A DNA stretch of 64,000 nucleotides, taken from positions 23,789-87,788 of the forward strand of contig NZ_RCYB01000001.1 of the NCBI RefSeq assembly GCF_004168205.1, in the 5' to 3' direction. Numbering within the stretch: the stretch's first letter is position 1; every line of letters starts with the position of its first letter. Source of the stretch: Catenibacterium sp. co_0103. GTDB lineage: Bacteria > Bacillota_I > Bacilli_A > Erysipelotrichales > Coprobacillaceae. The position numbers and the translations under genes were made by a program. The notes below the pieces were generated by a model, which was not told where the DNA came from, did no database searches, and saw only the letters and a list, made by a program, of their open reading frames with translations. Below are positions 43,187-53,300 of this stretch, piece after piece.

Positions 43187-43978
43187 TTACAACTCCAAAC
43201 TATCATTACCGGCTTCAGCCATCATTTTTTCTCTACAAGATAGAACTAATCCATCAATAATTTCCATATGTTCAACCATCTGTCTTCTAAACAAATGTGT
43301 AGGAAGCAATATCGCAATTTCATCATAGTCTTTATCATTCTTCTCTCCTGTTTCCTGTCCATAATAGACACGAGCAAGAGGTGCTTCTTTTTGAATACTT
43401 AAGAATGTATCCCAGATGATTGCATAAACCTGCGCAGTTGTTAGATGAAGCTTCTTAGTATCAGGAAGTGCATAAAGAAGTAAGATGCCTCTGACTGCAT
43501 CTGTCTTTCTCTGGTCTACTGAACCGTCATGTTTATAATAACGTTCTATATCATAGCCATCAGCCAGATAAACAAGGGAACGGGGAACAGGCTGATGTTG
43601 TGAAAGGATACTTTTAAATCGTCTCATCGTATGGTGTGAGACATCCTTTCCTTCTAGCAGGTCTCCAGAAGGTGATGTAAGTAGCACTGGATTTTCTCCT
43701 GCTTTGCCATGAAATGTTTGAGGAATCAAATATGCATCACGTAATAAATCAAACATAGATTTACCACATATAGCGAGTAATAATGCACTAATATCCTGAT
43801 TTGAATAACTATCTAGAACGACTTTTGAAAAGGTCTCATTGTTTAATTCTTCTGATCCCTGAAAGTCTTCTAGACTTGAATTGAATGTTTCTCTTAGTCT
43901 TGCACAAGCTTCTTTACTTGCGAGTATTTTGTGAAATATGTTCTCTACTTCTTGAACACGTGGAAATAATGGTGTCAT
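43187..43978 (-). CDS. Unrecognised 263-residue protein upstream of the FUSC-HAD gene
   Basis: I do not recognise this protein. It lacks a signal peptide or membrane helix, has a helical first third (VENIFHKILASKEACARLRE) and a mixed second part (SLVYLADGYDIERYYKHDGS, AVRGILLLYALPDTKKLHLT, IAILLPTHLFRRQMVEHMEI). ATG at 43978 has GGAGG eight bases upstream; the in-frame ATG at 43993 overlaps that site. Being tightly linked to the FUSC-HAD gene, it may be a partner of that transporter. Confidence 0.65.
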   Translation of the reverse strand: MTPLFPRVQEVENIFHKILASKEACARLRETFNSSLEDFQGSEELNNETFSKVVLDSYSNQDISALLLAICGKSMFDLLRDAYLIPQTFHGKAGENPVLLTSPSGDLLEGKDVSHHTMRRFKSILSQHQPVPRSLVYLADGYDIERYYKHDGSVDQRKTDAVRGILLLYALPDTKKLHLTTAQVYAIIWDTFLSIQKEAPLARVYYGQETGEKNDKDYDEIAILLPTHLFRRQMVEHMEIIDGLVLSCREKMMAEAGNDSLEL

Positions 43979-44092
43979 AGTTTTAACCTCCATCCACTTG
44001 TGATTATAGACTTTCTATATCATATGTAAAATGTATCTTTCAGATATTGACAATATATTTATTACATGACAAAAAAGTGATTCGCAACCGAA

Positions 44093-44638
44093 TCACTTGT
44101 AATAGTCTTTTGTATATTGAGACATTTCCTGTTTAAATAAACGCATAAGTATAGGTGCACAAAGTAAATAAAAGACAAAATTACCTACTGCATGGAATGT
44201 ATCAAATAAGAGCCCCTGGGCATAATAGATACCAAACCAGACAGGACCACCAATAATTAATTGTTCGAGTGAGACAACAAAACCAAAGACATAACCCATT
44301 AAAAAGGCATAAAGAGCCATAAGAAGTAATGGGGGTTCTTTATTTATTTTCTTATAGAAGTCACTGATACATTGAGTGAATAAACAGATGACTACCCATG
44401 AGAGAATCTGAAAGATTGTCCATGTCCCCATACCTAGAATCATATTGGATGCAATAGTTGTTACTACTGTGAGTTTAATTCCAAATGATAAGCCAAATAA
44501 GAGTACAGATATAATAATGATAGATGTAACAGGTTTAAAGTTAGGAAGTGCCTGTAAGGCAACTCTAGAGGCAATATTGACTGCAGAGAGAATACCTATC
44601 AAACATATTTCTCTTGTCTTATTGTTCAATGTTGGCAT
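44093..44638 (-). CDS. ECF transporter S component, probably for cobalamin
   Basis: This 181-residue membrane protein has about six helices and the layout of an energy-coupling-factor substrate-binding (S) component: TREICLIGILSAVNIASRVA, KPVTSIIIISVLLFGLSFGI and IGGPVWFGIYYAQGLLFDTF. The ATPase (EcfA) and EcfT subunits must come from elsewhere. Its start overlaps the DUF4430 gene by 20 bases, and the operon also encodes B12-dependent methionine synthase and transcobalamin-like proteins. Cobalamin or a precursor is therefore the most likely substrate (inference). Confidence 0.8.
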   Translation of the reverse strand: MPTLNNKTREICLIGILSAVNIASRVALQALPNFKPVTSIIIISVLLFGLSFGIKLTVVTTIASNMILGMGTWTIFQILSWVVICLFTQCISDFYKKINKEPPLLLMALYAFLMGYVFGFVVSLEQLIIGGPVWFGIYYAQGLLFDTFHAVGNFVFYLLCAPILMRLFKQEMSQYTKDYYK

Positions 44639-45329
44639 AATACCAGATGACTTGATCTCCTGCTTTTAACCTATAAGCTCCTGCCCCAATATTTGGTGGT
44701 GTACCATTCACCTTATACATCCATCCAGAACTTGGTCCATGATCAAATTCCTTTAATCCATCTATACCTGATACATAAACAGTAGAACCAAACCCTTTTG
44801 TAGAGATACTCTTACCATTCTGTTTCGCAAGTTCTCTTAATACACTATAAGCTGTAGAAGAACTATTCACTTCTATATTCCCCTGCATCATTGTGCTATT
44901 TACTCCAATCACCTGTACTGAAACTGTTTGTTTTATAGGTGTTTCCTGTTTAGGTGGTTCTACCTGTTGAGGCGCAGAGGTTTCTTGTTTACTAGAAGAA
45001 TTATTTGTTTCTATCTTCTTTATCTCTTGTTTAGTAGAAGAAGATTTTGTTTCTGTTTTCTTTATTTCCTGCTTCTTAGTCTCTTGTTTACTAGAAGAAT
45101 CAGATGATTTTATATCAGTCTTCTTTGATTCTTCTTGTGACTCTATTTGTTTTGTCTCTTCTTTTTTGGAAATATCTTTCTTCTTTATGCTACTTTTTAC
45201 TTCATTACTAATAGTAGGTTGAGACTGGAATTGTCCAGTTATACCGCGATAAGCTGTAAAGCCAAATATAAAGACAAAAGCGATTGCGACAAAGGCAATC
45301 GCTAATTGTTTAGTTGTGAATTTCTTCAT
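44619..45329 (-). CDS. Membrane-anchored DUF4430 protein (transcobalamin beta-domain-like)
   Basis: This 236-residue surface protein has an N-terminal membrane helix (QLAIAFVAIAFVFIFGF), then a long low-complexity linker rich in Lys, Glu, Ser and Gln with repeats such as SSSKQETKK, KKTETKSSSTKQEIKK and ETNNSSSKQE (about 35-135). The C-terminal DUF4430 domain (about 140-236) contains SSTAYSVLRELAKQNG, SSGWMYKVNGTPPNIGAGAY and LKAGDQVIWYY. DUF4430 corresponds to the C-terminal beta domain of intrinsic factor and transcobalamin. Its ATG overlaps the toroid gene's stop by one base, so the two proteins are made together. Confidence 0.85.
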   Translation of the reverse strand: MKKFTTKQLAIAFVAIAFVFIFGFTAYRGITGQFQSQPTISNEVKSSIKKKDISKKEETKQIESQEESKKTDIKSSDSSSKQETKKQEIKKTETKSSSTKQEIKKIETNNSSSKQETSAPQQVEPPKQETPIKQTVSVQVIGVNSTMMQGNIEVNSSSTAYSVLRELAKQNGKSISTKGFGSTVYVSGIDGLKEFDHGPSSGWMYKVNGTPPNIGAGAYRLKAGDQVIWYYANIEQ

Positions 45330-46429
45330 TATTTCTTTTTACTTTTAATGACTAATACGATTACACCCACAGCTGCGATAGCTGCAACTACATATGCCAT
45401 CACATTTGTGTTATCACCTGTATTGACTACTTTTACTGTTTCCTTCTTTGGTTCAGTTGTAGTTGTTTCTGGCTTTACAGCTGGTGTAGTTGTACTAGGT
45501 GTTGTAGGTTTTTCAGGTTCAGTCACTACTGGTGTAGTAGTCTTTGTATAGTCTTTTCTAGCTTTTAATACAAAGCTTCCGTTATTGATTACACCAAGTG
45601 CTCTTGCACCCTCTACTGATGCATAAGCATTTGGTTCTAACTGGAATGTGTTGTAGTTTAATGCATTGAATGTACCATCTTCATTCTGATAAGAAAGTAA
45701 ATAGTTATATGCATTTGTATCTAATGTATAACCTGCAGTAGATAACCCTTCTAATACGCAAGACTGAGTATCCGCATTTCCACCCCAGCCAATATCATAA
45801 GAACCATCTGCACTATTTAACTTAGACTGTACAAAAGTATATGCTTTTGAGATAGCTGCATCATAAGTAGAACGTCCTGCAACACTTAATGCTTCCATAG
45901 CCCATCCAGTTGTATCTAGATCTGCATTTGGTCCCTGATATTCATACCAGTAAGCACCATTGGCCATAGCCATAGTAGATAACTTATCTGCAACAGCTTT
46001 TACCTTAGGTGAGTTTACTGTTTCTAAAGCCATTAATGTCCAAATAGTAGCCCCACATCCACCATTTACATCATTTGTAAGAGTACCATCTTCCTGTACT
46101 CTATTTTCTAAGATTTCTACTAAGTTAGTCTTATTGAAATCTTTTGGATTTTCACCTAATAAAGAAATTGCGATAATAGACTTAGCTAAATCACCATAAG
46201 AAGCAGTAATATAATCTGTTTCCTTGAAGTTATTTAATAAAGCATCAGCCTTATAATCAGCTTCCATACCTGTAGCTTCATACGCAATAACTGCATCAGG
46301 GCTATCTAATGCGATAGTTTTTAAATAGTTCTGTGATTTAAGAAATGCATCATCATTCGCAAAAGCTGCTGAGAATGATAACGCAAATGTTAAAGCGATA
46401 GAAGTTAATACTGTAAATATTCTTTTCAT
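45329..46429 (-). CDS. Cell-surface alpha/alpha-toroid protein (transcobalamin alpha-domain-like)
   Basis: This 366-residue exported protein has a signal peptide (MKRIFTVLTSIALTFALSFS, cleavage after AFA). Residues 25-285 contain four or more helical repeats of the prenyltransferase/terpene-cyclase toroid type: GCGATIWTLMALETV, LDTTGWAMEALSVAG, DTQSCVLEGLSTAGY and EPNAYASVEGARALG. These resemble the DT-A-MA-LAL-C repeats of the alpha6/alpha6 barrel of intrinsic factor and transcobalamin. A Thr/Pro/Glu-rich stalk and a NTGD motif, a membrane helix and KSKKK anchor the C-terminus. It is encoded two bases after metH and overlaps the DUF4430 gene by one. Confidence 0.82.
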   Translation of the reverse strand: MKRIFTVLTSIALTFALSFSAAFANDDAFLKSQNYLKTIALDSPDAVIAYEATGMEADYKADALLNNFKETDYITASYGDLAKSIIAISLLGENPKDFNKTNLVEILENRVQEDGTLTNDVNGGCGATIWTLMALETVNSPKVKAVADKLSTMAMANGAYWYEYQGPNADLDTTGWAMEALSVAGRSTYDAAISKAYTFVQSKLNSADGSYDIGWGGNADTQSCVLEGLSTAGYTLDTNAYNYLLSYQNEDGTFNALNYNTFQLEPNAYASVEGARALGVINNGSFVLKARKDYTKTTTPVVTEPEKPTTPSTTTPAVKPETTTTEPKKETVKVVNTGDNTNVMAYVVAAIAAVGVIVLVIKSKKK

Positions 46430-46431
46430 TC

Positions 46432-48804
46432 CTATTCTCCTCCAAATACTTTATCCGCAAAACGCACTGTTTCCATTGCGTCTTTCGCATAACAATCTGC
46501 ACCGATACGATCTGCATATTCCTGAGTCATAACGGCTCCACCTACAACTGTAAGTGTATCAGGCTTCTTTTCCTTCAACAATTTAATAGTATCTTCCATA
46601 CTCACTACTGTTGTTGTCATTAAAGCACTGAGTCCTACTAATTTTACATCTTCTTTTATTGCAGTATCTACAATGAGTTCAGGTGGTACATCTTTACCAA
46701 GATCAATGACATCATAGCCATAGTTTTCTAACATAACCTTCACGATATTCTTTCCAATATCATGAATATCACCTTTGACTGTCGCAATGATGATTTTTCC
46801 TTTCATTTCTCTTGGTTTACCTGCCATAGAGTCTTTAATGACTGCAAATGCAGCCTTAGCTGCTTCAGCACTCATTAATAACTGAGGTAAGAAGATAGTG
46901 CCTTTTTCAAATCCTTTCCCTACCTCATCAAGGGCAGGAATCAATTCTTCATTAATAATTTCTAGTCCTTCTTTAGTTTCAAGCTGTTTTTGAGTGGCTT
47001 TACCTGCATTTTCACTCATACCACGCTTAATACTTTCATATAAAGACATATCAACCGCTTCACTCTTTACAGGAGCTGGTGCACTATTACCATAGGCGCT
47101 AATATATTCTGTAAAGTTTGTATCAAGCCCACTTAAGGCAAGATAGGCACGATATGATTTCATCATTGCTTCTGATGAAGGATTGATGATTGCACAGCTG
47201 AGTCCTGACTGCATTGCCATAGTAAAGAAGTTCGCATTAATGATTGGTCTTTGTGGAAGACCAAAAGAGATATTAGAAACACCTAGAATAGAATGTCCAT
47301 GTAATTCATCTCTAATAATACGTAATGTTTCTAATGTCGCAATGGCAGAAGTAGGATCTGATGAAATAGTCATAGCAAGTCCATCGATTACGATATCCTT
47401 AGGTTCAATACCATATTTACTTGCTTCTTTATAGATCTTCTTCGCAATACGAATACGATCTGTCGCATTATCTGGAATACCTTCTTCATCTAAGGCAAGT
47501 CCTACAACCACACCACCATATTTCTTTACTAATGGGAATACAGCATCCATGGATTCCTGTTTACCATTAACTGAGTTAATCATAGCCTTACCGTTATAGT
47601 GTCTTAAGGCTGCTTCTAAGGCGATTGGATCTGATGTATCAATCTGTAATGGCAATGCAATGACAGACTGCAACTTCTTCATGACTTCTACCATCATCTT
47701 AGGTTCATCAATTTCTGGTAGACCTACATTGACATCTAGAATATGTGCCCCTGCATCTTCCTGTTTTAAACCTTCAGATAAGATATAGTTAATATCTCCA
47801 TCACGTAAGGCCTGTTTGAATTTCTTCTTACCAGTTGGGTTAATACGTTCCCCAATAATAACTGGTTTAGGACCTATTTCTACAGCCTGTGAGAAAGAAG
47901 TCACAACAGAGATATTCTTCTTTACAGGTGGTTCAATAGGCAGGTCTTTCACTAATTCTATTGTTTTTGAGAGATATTCTGGTGTAGTTCCACAACATCC
48001 TCCTAGTACATGCACATTCAATGAGGCAATCTCTTTCATCTCTGATGCGAATTCATCTGCATTCATATCATAATATGTATGACCTTCATCATCAGTCTGA
48101 GGTAAACCAGCATTAGGTGTCACAATAATAGGTGTAGAAGAAACTTTAATCATTCTTTCTACAAAAGGTTTAATTTGTGTTGGACCTAATGAACAGTTAA
48201 TACCCAATGCATCAATATGTAACCCTTCAAGTACGGCGACAACTGATTCTGGTGTACCACCTGTCAACATCTTACCTTTTTCATCAAATACAACAGTCGC
48301 ACATACAGGTAAATGTGAATGTTCCTTAGCGGCTAGTACTGCAGCTTTTAATTCATAGCTATCCTGCATTGTTTCAATAAGGATGACATCAGCACCCGCT
48401 TTAGTTCCATATTCAATGACTTCAGCATAAATATCTACAGCATCATCAAATGATAAATCTCCTAGTGGTTCTAAGAGCTTACCTGTAGGACCTAAATCAA
48501 GCGCAATCAGGGCATCCCCGCGCCCTGTAAGTTCTCTTGCCTTTTTTGCATGTTCTACTGCTTTTGTGACTATTTCTTCTAGATTATCTGGATATTTTAA
48601 TCTATTGGCACCAAATGTATTGGTGTTGATAATATCACATCCTGCTTCTAGATAACCTTTATTTAATTCAACAATCTTTTCTGGATGGTTGATATTCCAT
48701 GTTTCAGGTAGTTCACCCGCTTGTAAACCCCAGCTTTGAAGTACTGAACCAGTACCACCATCCCAGAATAACCATTCTTTTGTAAGTCTTTCTTTAAATC
48801 CCAT
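46432..48804 (-). CDS. metH: Cobalamin-dependent methionine synthase (without reactivation domain)
   Basis: This 790-residue enzyme transfers the methyl group of methyltetrahydrofolate to homocysteine via cobalamin. Domains in order: homocysteine/zinc domain (about 1-290; Cys in LGINCSLGP and the pair in GGCCGTTPE), pterin domain (about 310-570; VIIGERINPTGKKKFKQALR, QIDTSDP), cobalamin cap (about 580-660) and B12-binding Rossmann domain (KGDIHDIGKNIVKVMLENYG, with the His that ligates cobalt, and SALMTTTV). The AdoMet-binding reactivation domain is absent and is supplied by the gene directly upstream, whose end overlaps the metH start. Confidence 0.95.
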   Translation of the reverse strand: MGFKERLTKEWLFWDGGTGSVLQSWGLQAGELPETWNINHPEKIVELNKGYLEAGCDIINTNTFGANRLKYPDNLEEIVTKAVEHAKKARELTGRGDALIALDLGPTGKLLEPLGDLSFDDAVDIYAEVIEYGTKAGADVILIETMQDSYELKAAVLAAKEHSHLPVCATVVFDEKGKMLTGGTPESVVAVLEGLHIDALGINCSLGPTQIKPFVERMIKVSSTPIIVTPNAGLPQTDDEGHTYYDMNADEFASEMKEIASLNVHVLGGCCGTTPEYLSKTIELVKDLPIEPPVKKNISVVTSFSQAVEIGPKPVIIGERINPTGKKKFKQALRDGDINYILSEGLKQEDAGAHILDVNVGLPEIDEPKMMVEVMKKLQSVIALPLQIDTSDPIALEAALRHYNGKAMINSVNGKQESMDAVFPLVKKYGGVVVGLALDEEGIPDNATDRIRIAKKIYKEASKYGIEPKDIVIDGLAMTISSDPTSAIATLETLRIIRDELHGHSILGVSNISFGLPQRPIINANFFTMAMQSGLSCAIINPSSEAMMKSYRAYLALSGLDTNFTEYISAYGNSAPAPVKSEAVDMSLYESIKRGMSENAGKATQKQLETKEGLEIINEELIPALDEVGKGFEKGTIFLPQLLMSAEAAKAAFAVIKDSMAGKPREMKGKIIIATVKGDIHDIGKNIVKVMLENYGYDVIDLGKDVPPELIVDTAIKEDVKLVGLSALMTTTVVSMEDTIKLLKEKKPDTLTVVGGAVMTQEYADRIGADCYAKDAMETVRFADKVFGGE

Positions 48805-49451
48805 TACTTGACCCTCCTGAATTCACATTGTGCAGGACAATTGGCACAATCCTTCGTATGACGAGGCTGTGCATGATGTGTAATACCAATGATCGCCGTC
48901 ACTGATTTGGATGGGACCATTAAGAGACTTTCTAATAAACTGATACCAATCTTATCCATCTGTAATATACGCATAAAATCTTTCTGATGATCTAATGCAA
49001 GATCTCCATAACCAGGTGAAAAGCGTGGCTTTAAGAATTCATTATTCTTATATGCCTGCTGATTAAGTTCTTCATTCACTTCATCACAATAAGCTTCTAT
49101 CATAGCAGCTCCTGCTGCCTGATAGATCACTGCATCACTCATCTTAGTAAGTTCTTTACGTTTAATCAAACGATCGACTTCTATACCTATAGTAGCCGCA
49201 AAGAGATAAACTGCATGACAGCCTTTTAAGTTATTCTCTAAGTTTTTACTATGTATCACCATATCACCAATTGTGATTGTATGATTCTCTATTGTGAGAG
49301 GTAATCTTTTCACAATATGACGTGGTACAGCTGTTTTCTGTAATACTTCGATACAATGATCAAGTGCACTATTGATTTCAGTAAGATCACCTTCAATGGA
49401 TTGACGGTATCCTAAGTATCGTAAAGCTTCTTTACGATTGATTTCTATCAT
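48804..49451 (-). CDS. Stand-alone methionine synthase reactivation-domain protein
   Basis: This 215-residue protein matches the activation domain of B12-dependent MetH: RFSPGYGDLALDHQKDFMRI and the conserved MVPSKSVTAIIGI. It ends in a cysteine cluster CANCPAQCEFR that could bind iron or zinc. It should bind AdoMet and help rescue the oxidised cob(II)alamin enzyme with an electron donor. Its last base overlaps the metH start and its first four bases overlap the end of metF, so all are co-translated. Confidence 0.88.
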   Translation of the reverse strand: MIEINRKEALRYLGYRQSIEGDLTEINSALDHCIEVLQKTAVPRHIVKRLPLTIENHTITIGDMVIHSKNLENNLKGCHAVYLFAATIGIEVDRLIKRKELTKMSDAVIYQAAGAAMIEAYCDEVNEELNQQAYKNNEFLKPRFSPGYGDLALDHQKDFMRILQMDKIGISLLESLLMVPSKSVTAIIGITHHAQPRHTKDCANCPAQCEFRRVK

Positions 49452-50334
49452 TTAAGAATCTCCGAAATATTGTTCATGATGCCTTCGGCGATGTCTGGTT
49501 TATTCATTGTATAAACATGAATATGTTTTACACCATTCGCAATTAAATCAATAATCTGTTCAGATGCATAAATAATACCAGCCTGCTTCATGATTTCAGG
49601 ATTATCACCAAATGCATCCACCATCATCTTGAAATGATAAGGAATAATAGATGTACCTGACATCTGTACAGCACGACTGACCTGTTTCGCATTAGTAATA
49701 GGCATAATACCAGCGACTACAGGTACATTAATACCAGCTTCCTTGATCTTATAATACCAGCTTCCTTGATCTTATATAAGAAGTTATAGAAAACATTGTT
49801 GTCAAAAAACATCTGAGTTGTTAAGAAATCTGCACCTGCTTCTACTTTTTCTTTTAGATGCTGGATATCTTCCTTAATGCTAGGTGATTCTACATGTCCT
49901 TCTGGATAACATGCTGCCCCAATACAGAAATCACCTTTCTCTTTAAGTTTCTTGATTAACTGACAGGCATACTGATAGTCTTCTCCCACTTGACCATCCT
50001 TAGGAATATCTCCTCTTAATGCCATGATGTTTTCAATACCATTTTCTTTAAACTGTTCAACCATGGACTCTACATGTTCTCTTGTAGAAGAAACACATGT
50101 CAAATGAGCCATGACTTCAACACCATATTTCTCATGAATATCTTTCGCAAGCGCAACAGTATGTGCACTTGTTCCTCCACCTGCACCATAAGTCACAGAC
50201 ATGAAACTTGGATTTAAAGATGCAATCTTTTCTGCAGCCTTTAAGACATTTTCATATTTACTGCTTGTCTTAGGTGGAAATACTTCAAAAGATAAAGTTG
50301 CTTTATCTTCGTTTAATAAATCAATTATTTTCAT
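49448..50334 (-). pseudogene. metF: 5,10-methylenetetrahydrofolate reductase, frameshifted by a tandem duplication
   Basis: MetF makes the methyltetrahydrofolate used by MetH. The N-terminal part (49717-50334) contains LSFEVFPPKTSS, VTYGAGGGTSAHT and ALRGDIP; the last part (49448-49705) has the end of the barrel (GIMPITNAKQVSRAVQMSGT, HVYTMNKPDIA). Between them a 23-bp stretch is duplicated, so KIKEAGI is repeated out of frame as IRSRKLVLMYL and ends in a stop. Removing one copy restores a normal protein of about 285 residues. Either the strain lacks this MetF, or the repeat is a slippage product or assembly error. Confidence 0.88.
49730..49775. repeat. Exact 23-bp tandem duplication in metF
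   Basis: Bases 49730-49752 and 49753-49775 are identical. The unit is not a multiple of three and so shifts the metF frame. Perfect identity of both copies indicates a very recent event. Confidence 0.95.
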
Positions 50335-50378
50335 TGATGTTATCCCCCCTTTTTTTCATATTCTACATTATTTTTTTA

Positions 50379-53300
50379 TTAAGAACTAGTATGTGTTTTA
50401 TAATATTGTTTCAAAACTGAATCTAAGAACTCCGTAGATGCTGAAACATAATAAGGCTCCATACCACTCACAATAGTTAACATTCCATCAGTATATTTCA
50501 TTTGTGGCTTCTTAAACATATGATTAACATATGCAAAGAACTTCTGTCCATCTAAATCTTCTAAGAAGACTTTAGAGAAACGTATTTCTAGTCCCTGGCT
50601 GCTATCTTTCACATCATCAATAAGTGGATCATGTGAAAGGATATCAAATCTTCTCTTGACTACAATATTACGTACCTGTGATGGAAGAACACCATAAAGG
50701 TCAGTGAGTTCATGTTCTACACGTTTCAATGTTTCTAAGTCATTGGCTTTATAGACACGCTGATATAGTTCTAACTTTTCCATATCACTTTCTACATAAT
50801 CTTCAGGAATATAACCATCTACAGGGACATTACGTGATGGTACAGTTTCATCCTCTTTAATCTTACCCTGCTTTTCTTCAATCGCATCCTGTAAGATCTT
50901 CATATACATATCAAAACCGACTTGATCAATAAATCCTGCCTGTTCACCACCAAGAATATCACCGCTACCACGAATAGATAAATCTCTCATTGCAATCTTA
51001 TAACCAGAACCTAATTGTGTGAATTCCTTAATAGCTGTAAGTCTCTTTTGAGCTTCTTCTGTCATCGCACGATCTTTTGTATAAAGAAGATAAGCATATG
51101 CAATACGTTCACTTCTTCCTACTCTACCTTTGATCTGATAAAGCTGTGCTAAACCAAACTTATCCGCATTCTCAATAATAATTGTATTCGCATTAGGTAT
51201 ATCAATACCTGTCTCAATAATAGTTGTACATACAAGAATATCGTATTTCTTTTGTACAAAGTCAGTCATGACATCTTCTAGATCATTCTTATCCATTTGA
51301 CCATGTCCTACACCAATGCGGGCATTAGGTAAAAGTGTCTGCAATGTAGAGGCTGTTTCATAGATGTTTTCTGTTCTATTGTGTAAATAGAAAACCTGTC
51401 CATTACGTGATAATTCTCTTTCAATAACCTGTTTAATTAACGCCCAGCTCTTTTCTGAGACATATGTCTGTACAGGGAGTCTATTTAATGGTGGTGTTTC
51501 TATTTGTGAGAGTCCTCTAATACCCATGATGGACATTTGTAATGTACGAGGAATAGGTGTAGCAGTTAAAGTGAGTACATCAATTGTTTTTCTTAGATTC
51601 TTAATCTTCTCTTTCTGTCTTACACCAAAACGCTGTTCTTCATCGATACAAAGTAATCCTAGATCCTTGAACTCAACATCCTTAGATAAAATACGATGTG
51701 TACCGACTAATAAATCAATATTACCTTCCTTTAAATCAGCTAATATCTGTTTCTTTTCTTTAGTAGTCGTGAAACGATTGAGTAACGCAATATTCACAGG
51801 GAACTTCTCAAAACGCTTCTGCATTGTACGATAATGTTGTGCTGAAAGAATTGTAGTAGGACATAGGAAAGCACATTGTTTCTTAGATACAACCGCTTTA
51901 AAGCAGGCTCTTAAAGCCACTTCTGTTTTACCAAAGCCTACATCACCACATAATAATCTATCCATAGGACGTGGTGTTTCCATGTCCTTCTTGATTTCTT
52001 CTACAGCCTGCGCCTGGTCTGGAGTGAGTTCATAACCAAATTCACTTTCAAACTCTAATTGAAGATCCCCATCAGGTTCAAACGCAAATCCTGGCTGTTT
52101 CATTCTTTCTGCATATAAGTTAATGAGATCATCAGCTAAACCATCTACCTTCTGTCTGACTCTTGCTTTTTCTTTAGCCCATTTAGGTGAACCTAAAGCA
52201 TGAATATGAGGTGGTTTACCATCTCTTGATGAATATTTTCTAATTAACTGGAACTGTTCTACCGGTACATAAAGAATATCATTTCCTTTATAGGCAATAT
52301 GTAAATAATCCTTATGTACACCATCTACAACTAATGTTTCAATACCCATATATTGTCCAATACCATTTGTATCATGAACAACATAGTCTCCTACTTTTAA
52401 TTCATTATAGTCTGAGATTTTAGTGGCATCTCTATATTTAATATATTTCTTTTTTGTTTCTTGTACTTTAAAGAGTTCCTGACTTGTGAGTAATACAGTC
52501 TTCTCTTCTACAAAGTTCATTCCACAAGGTAAATGTCCTAAGAATAGATTAACCCCATCATAAATCTTATTTGTGGCACTTGTGAGAGTAAATGGAATGG
52601 CATGATCAGTAAATAGGTTTATTAATATATCTATCTGACGCTTTTCATCTACACCAATCATGACACGATTATATGTAAGTAAGTCCTTTAATTGACTAAT
52701 AAAGACTTTTTCATTAGCCATAGAGATCATCACAGGCTGAGTCATAAACATGATTTGTTTATCATTTTCTCTAAAGCGTACTAAATCAACATCAGGATGT
52801 TTTAAAATATCCTGAGGGTTATTAATAAGCTTAATTCCTCTGATCATCTGTCCTATTTCTTCTAGTTCATGATAATAGAGGTAGTTCTCTTCCATATAAG
52901 TCTTATAAGAAGCAAGAATAGAAGCAAGAGATGCAGCAATAATAGTATAATCACTTGCATAATCTATAATTGTGGCAGTTTGAGGGAATAAACTTAAATA
53001 TTGATAAATACGTGGACTATAGTCATGTGTTTTGAGTGATTCAATATCTAATGCATATGTTTCTTCAAGTTCATCCTTGAATTCATCTTTGATCTTCGTC
53101 TTCTCTTTTAAAGCCTTGATAGAAGCTTCTACTTGTGATAAACCATCATCCTCATACATCATATCTGTAGCTGGAAGAATATCGATAGATTCTTTTCTTT
53201 CTGTTCTTCTTTGTGAGTCTTTATCATAAAAAGAGATTTCTTCTATCTCATCATCAAAGAATTCAATACGTACTGGATGTTCATACTGAATTGTATAAAC

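Noticed and set aside
45306-45551. Hydrophobic plus-strand frame within the toroid gene
   Set aside because: It is the antisense shadow of the Thr/Pro-rich stalk and membrane anchor, without a ribosome site.
44093-50378. Cobalamin riboswitch for the B12/methionine operon
   Set aside because: Only about 44 bases separate mfd from metF and the internal gaps are a few bases, so there is no room for one; control must be by another route.
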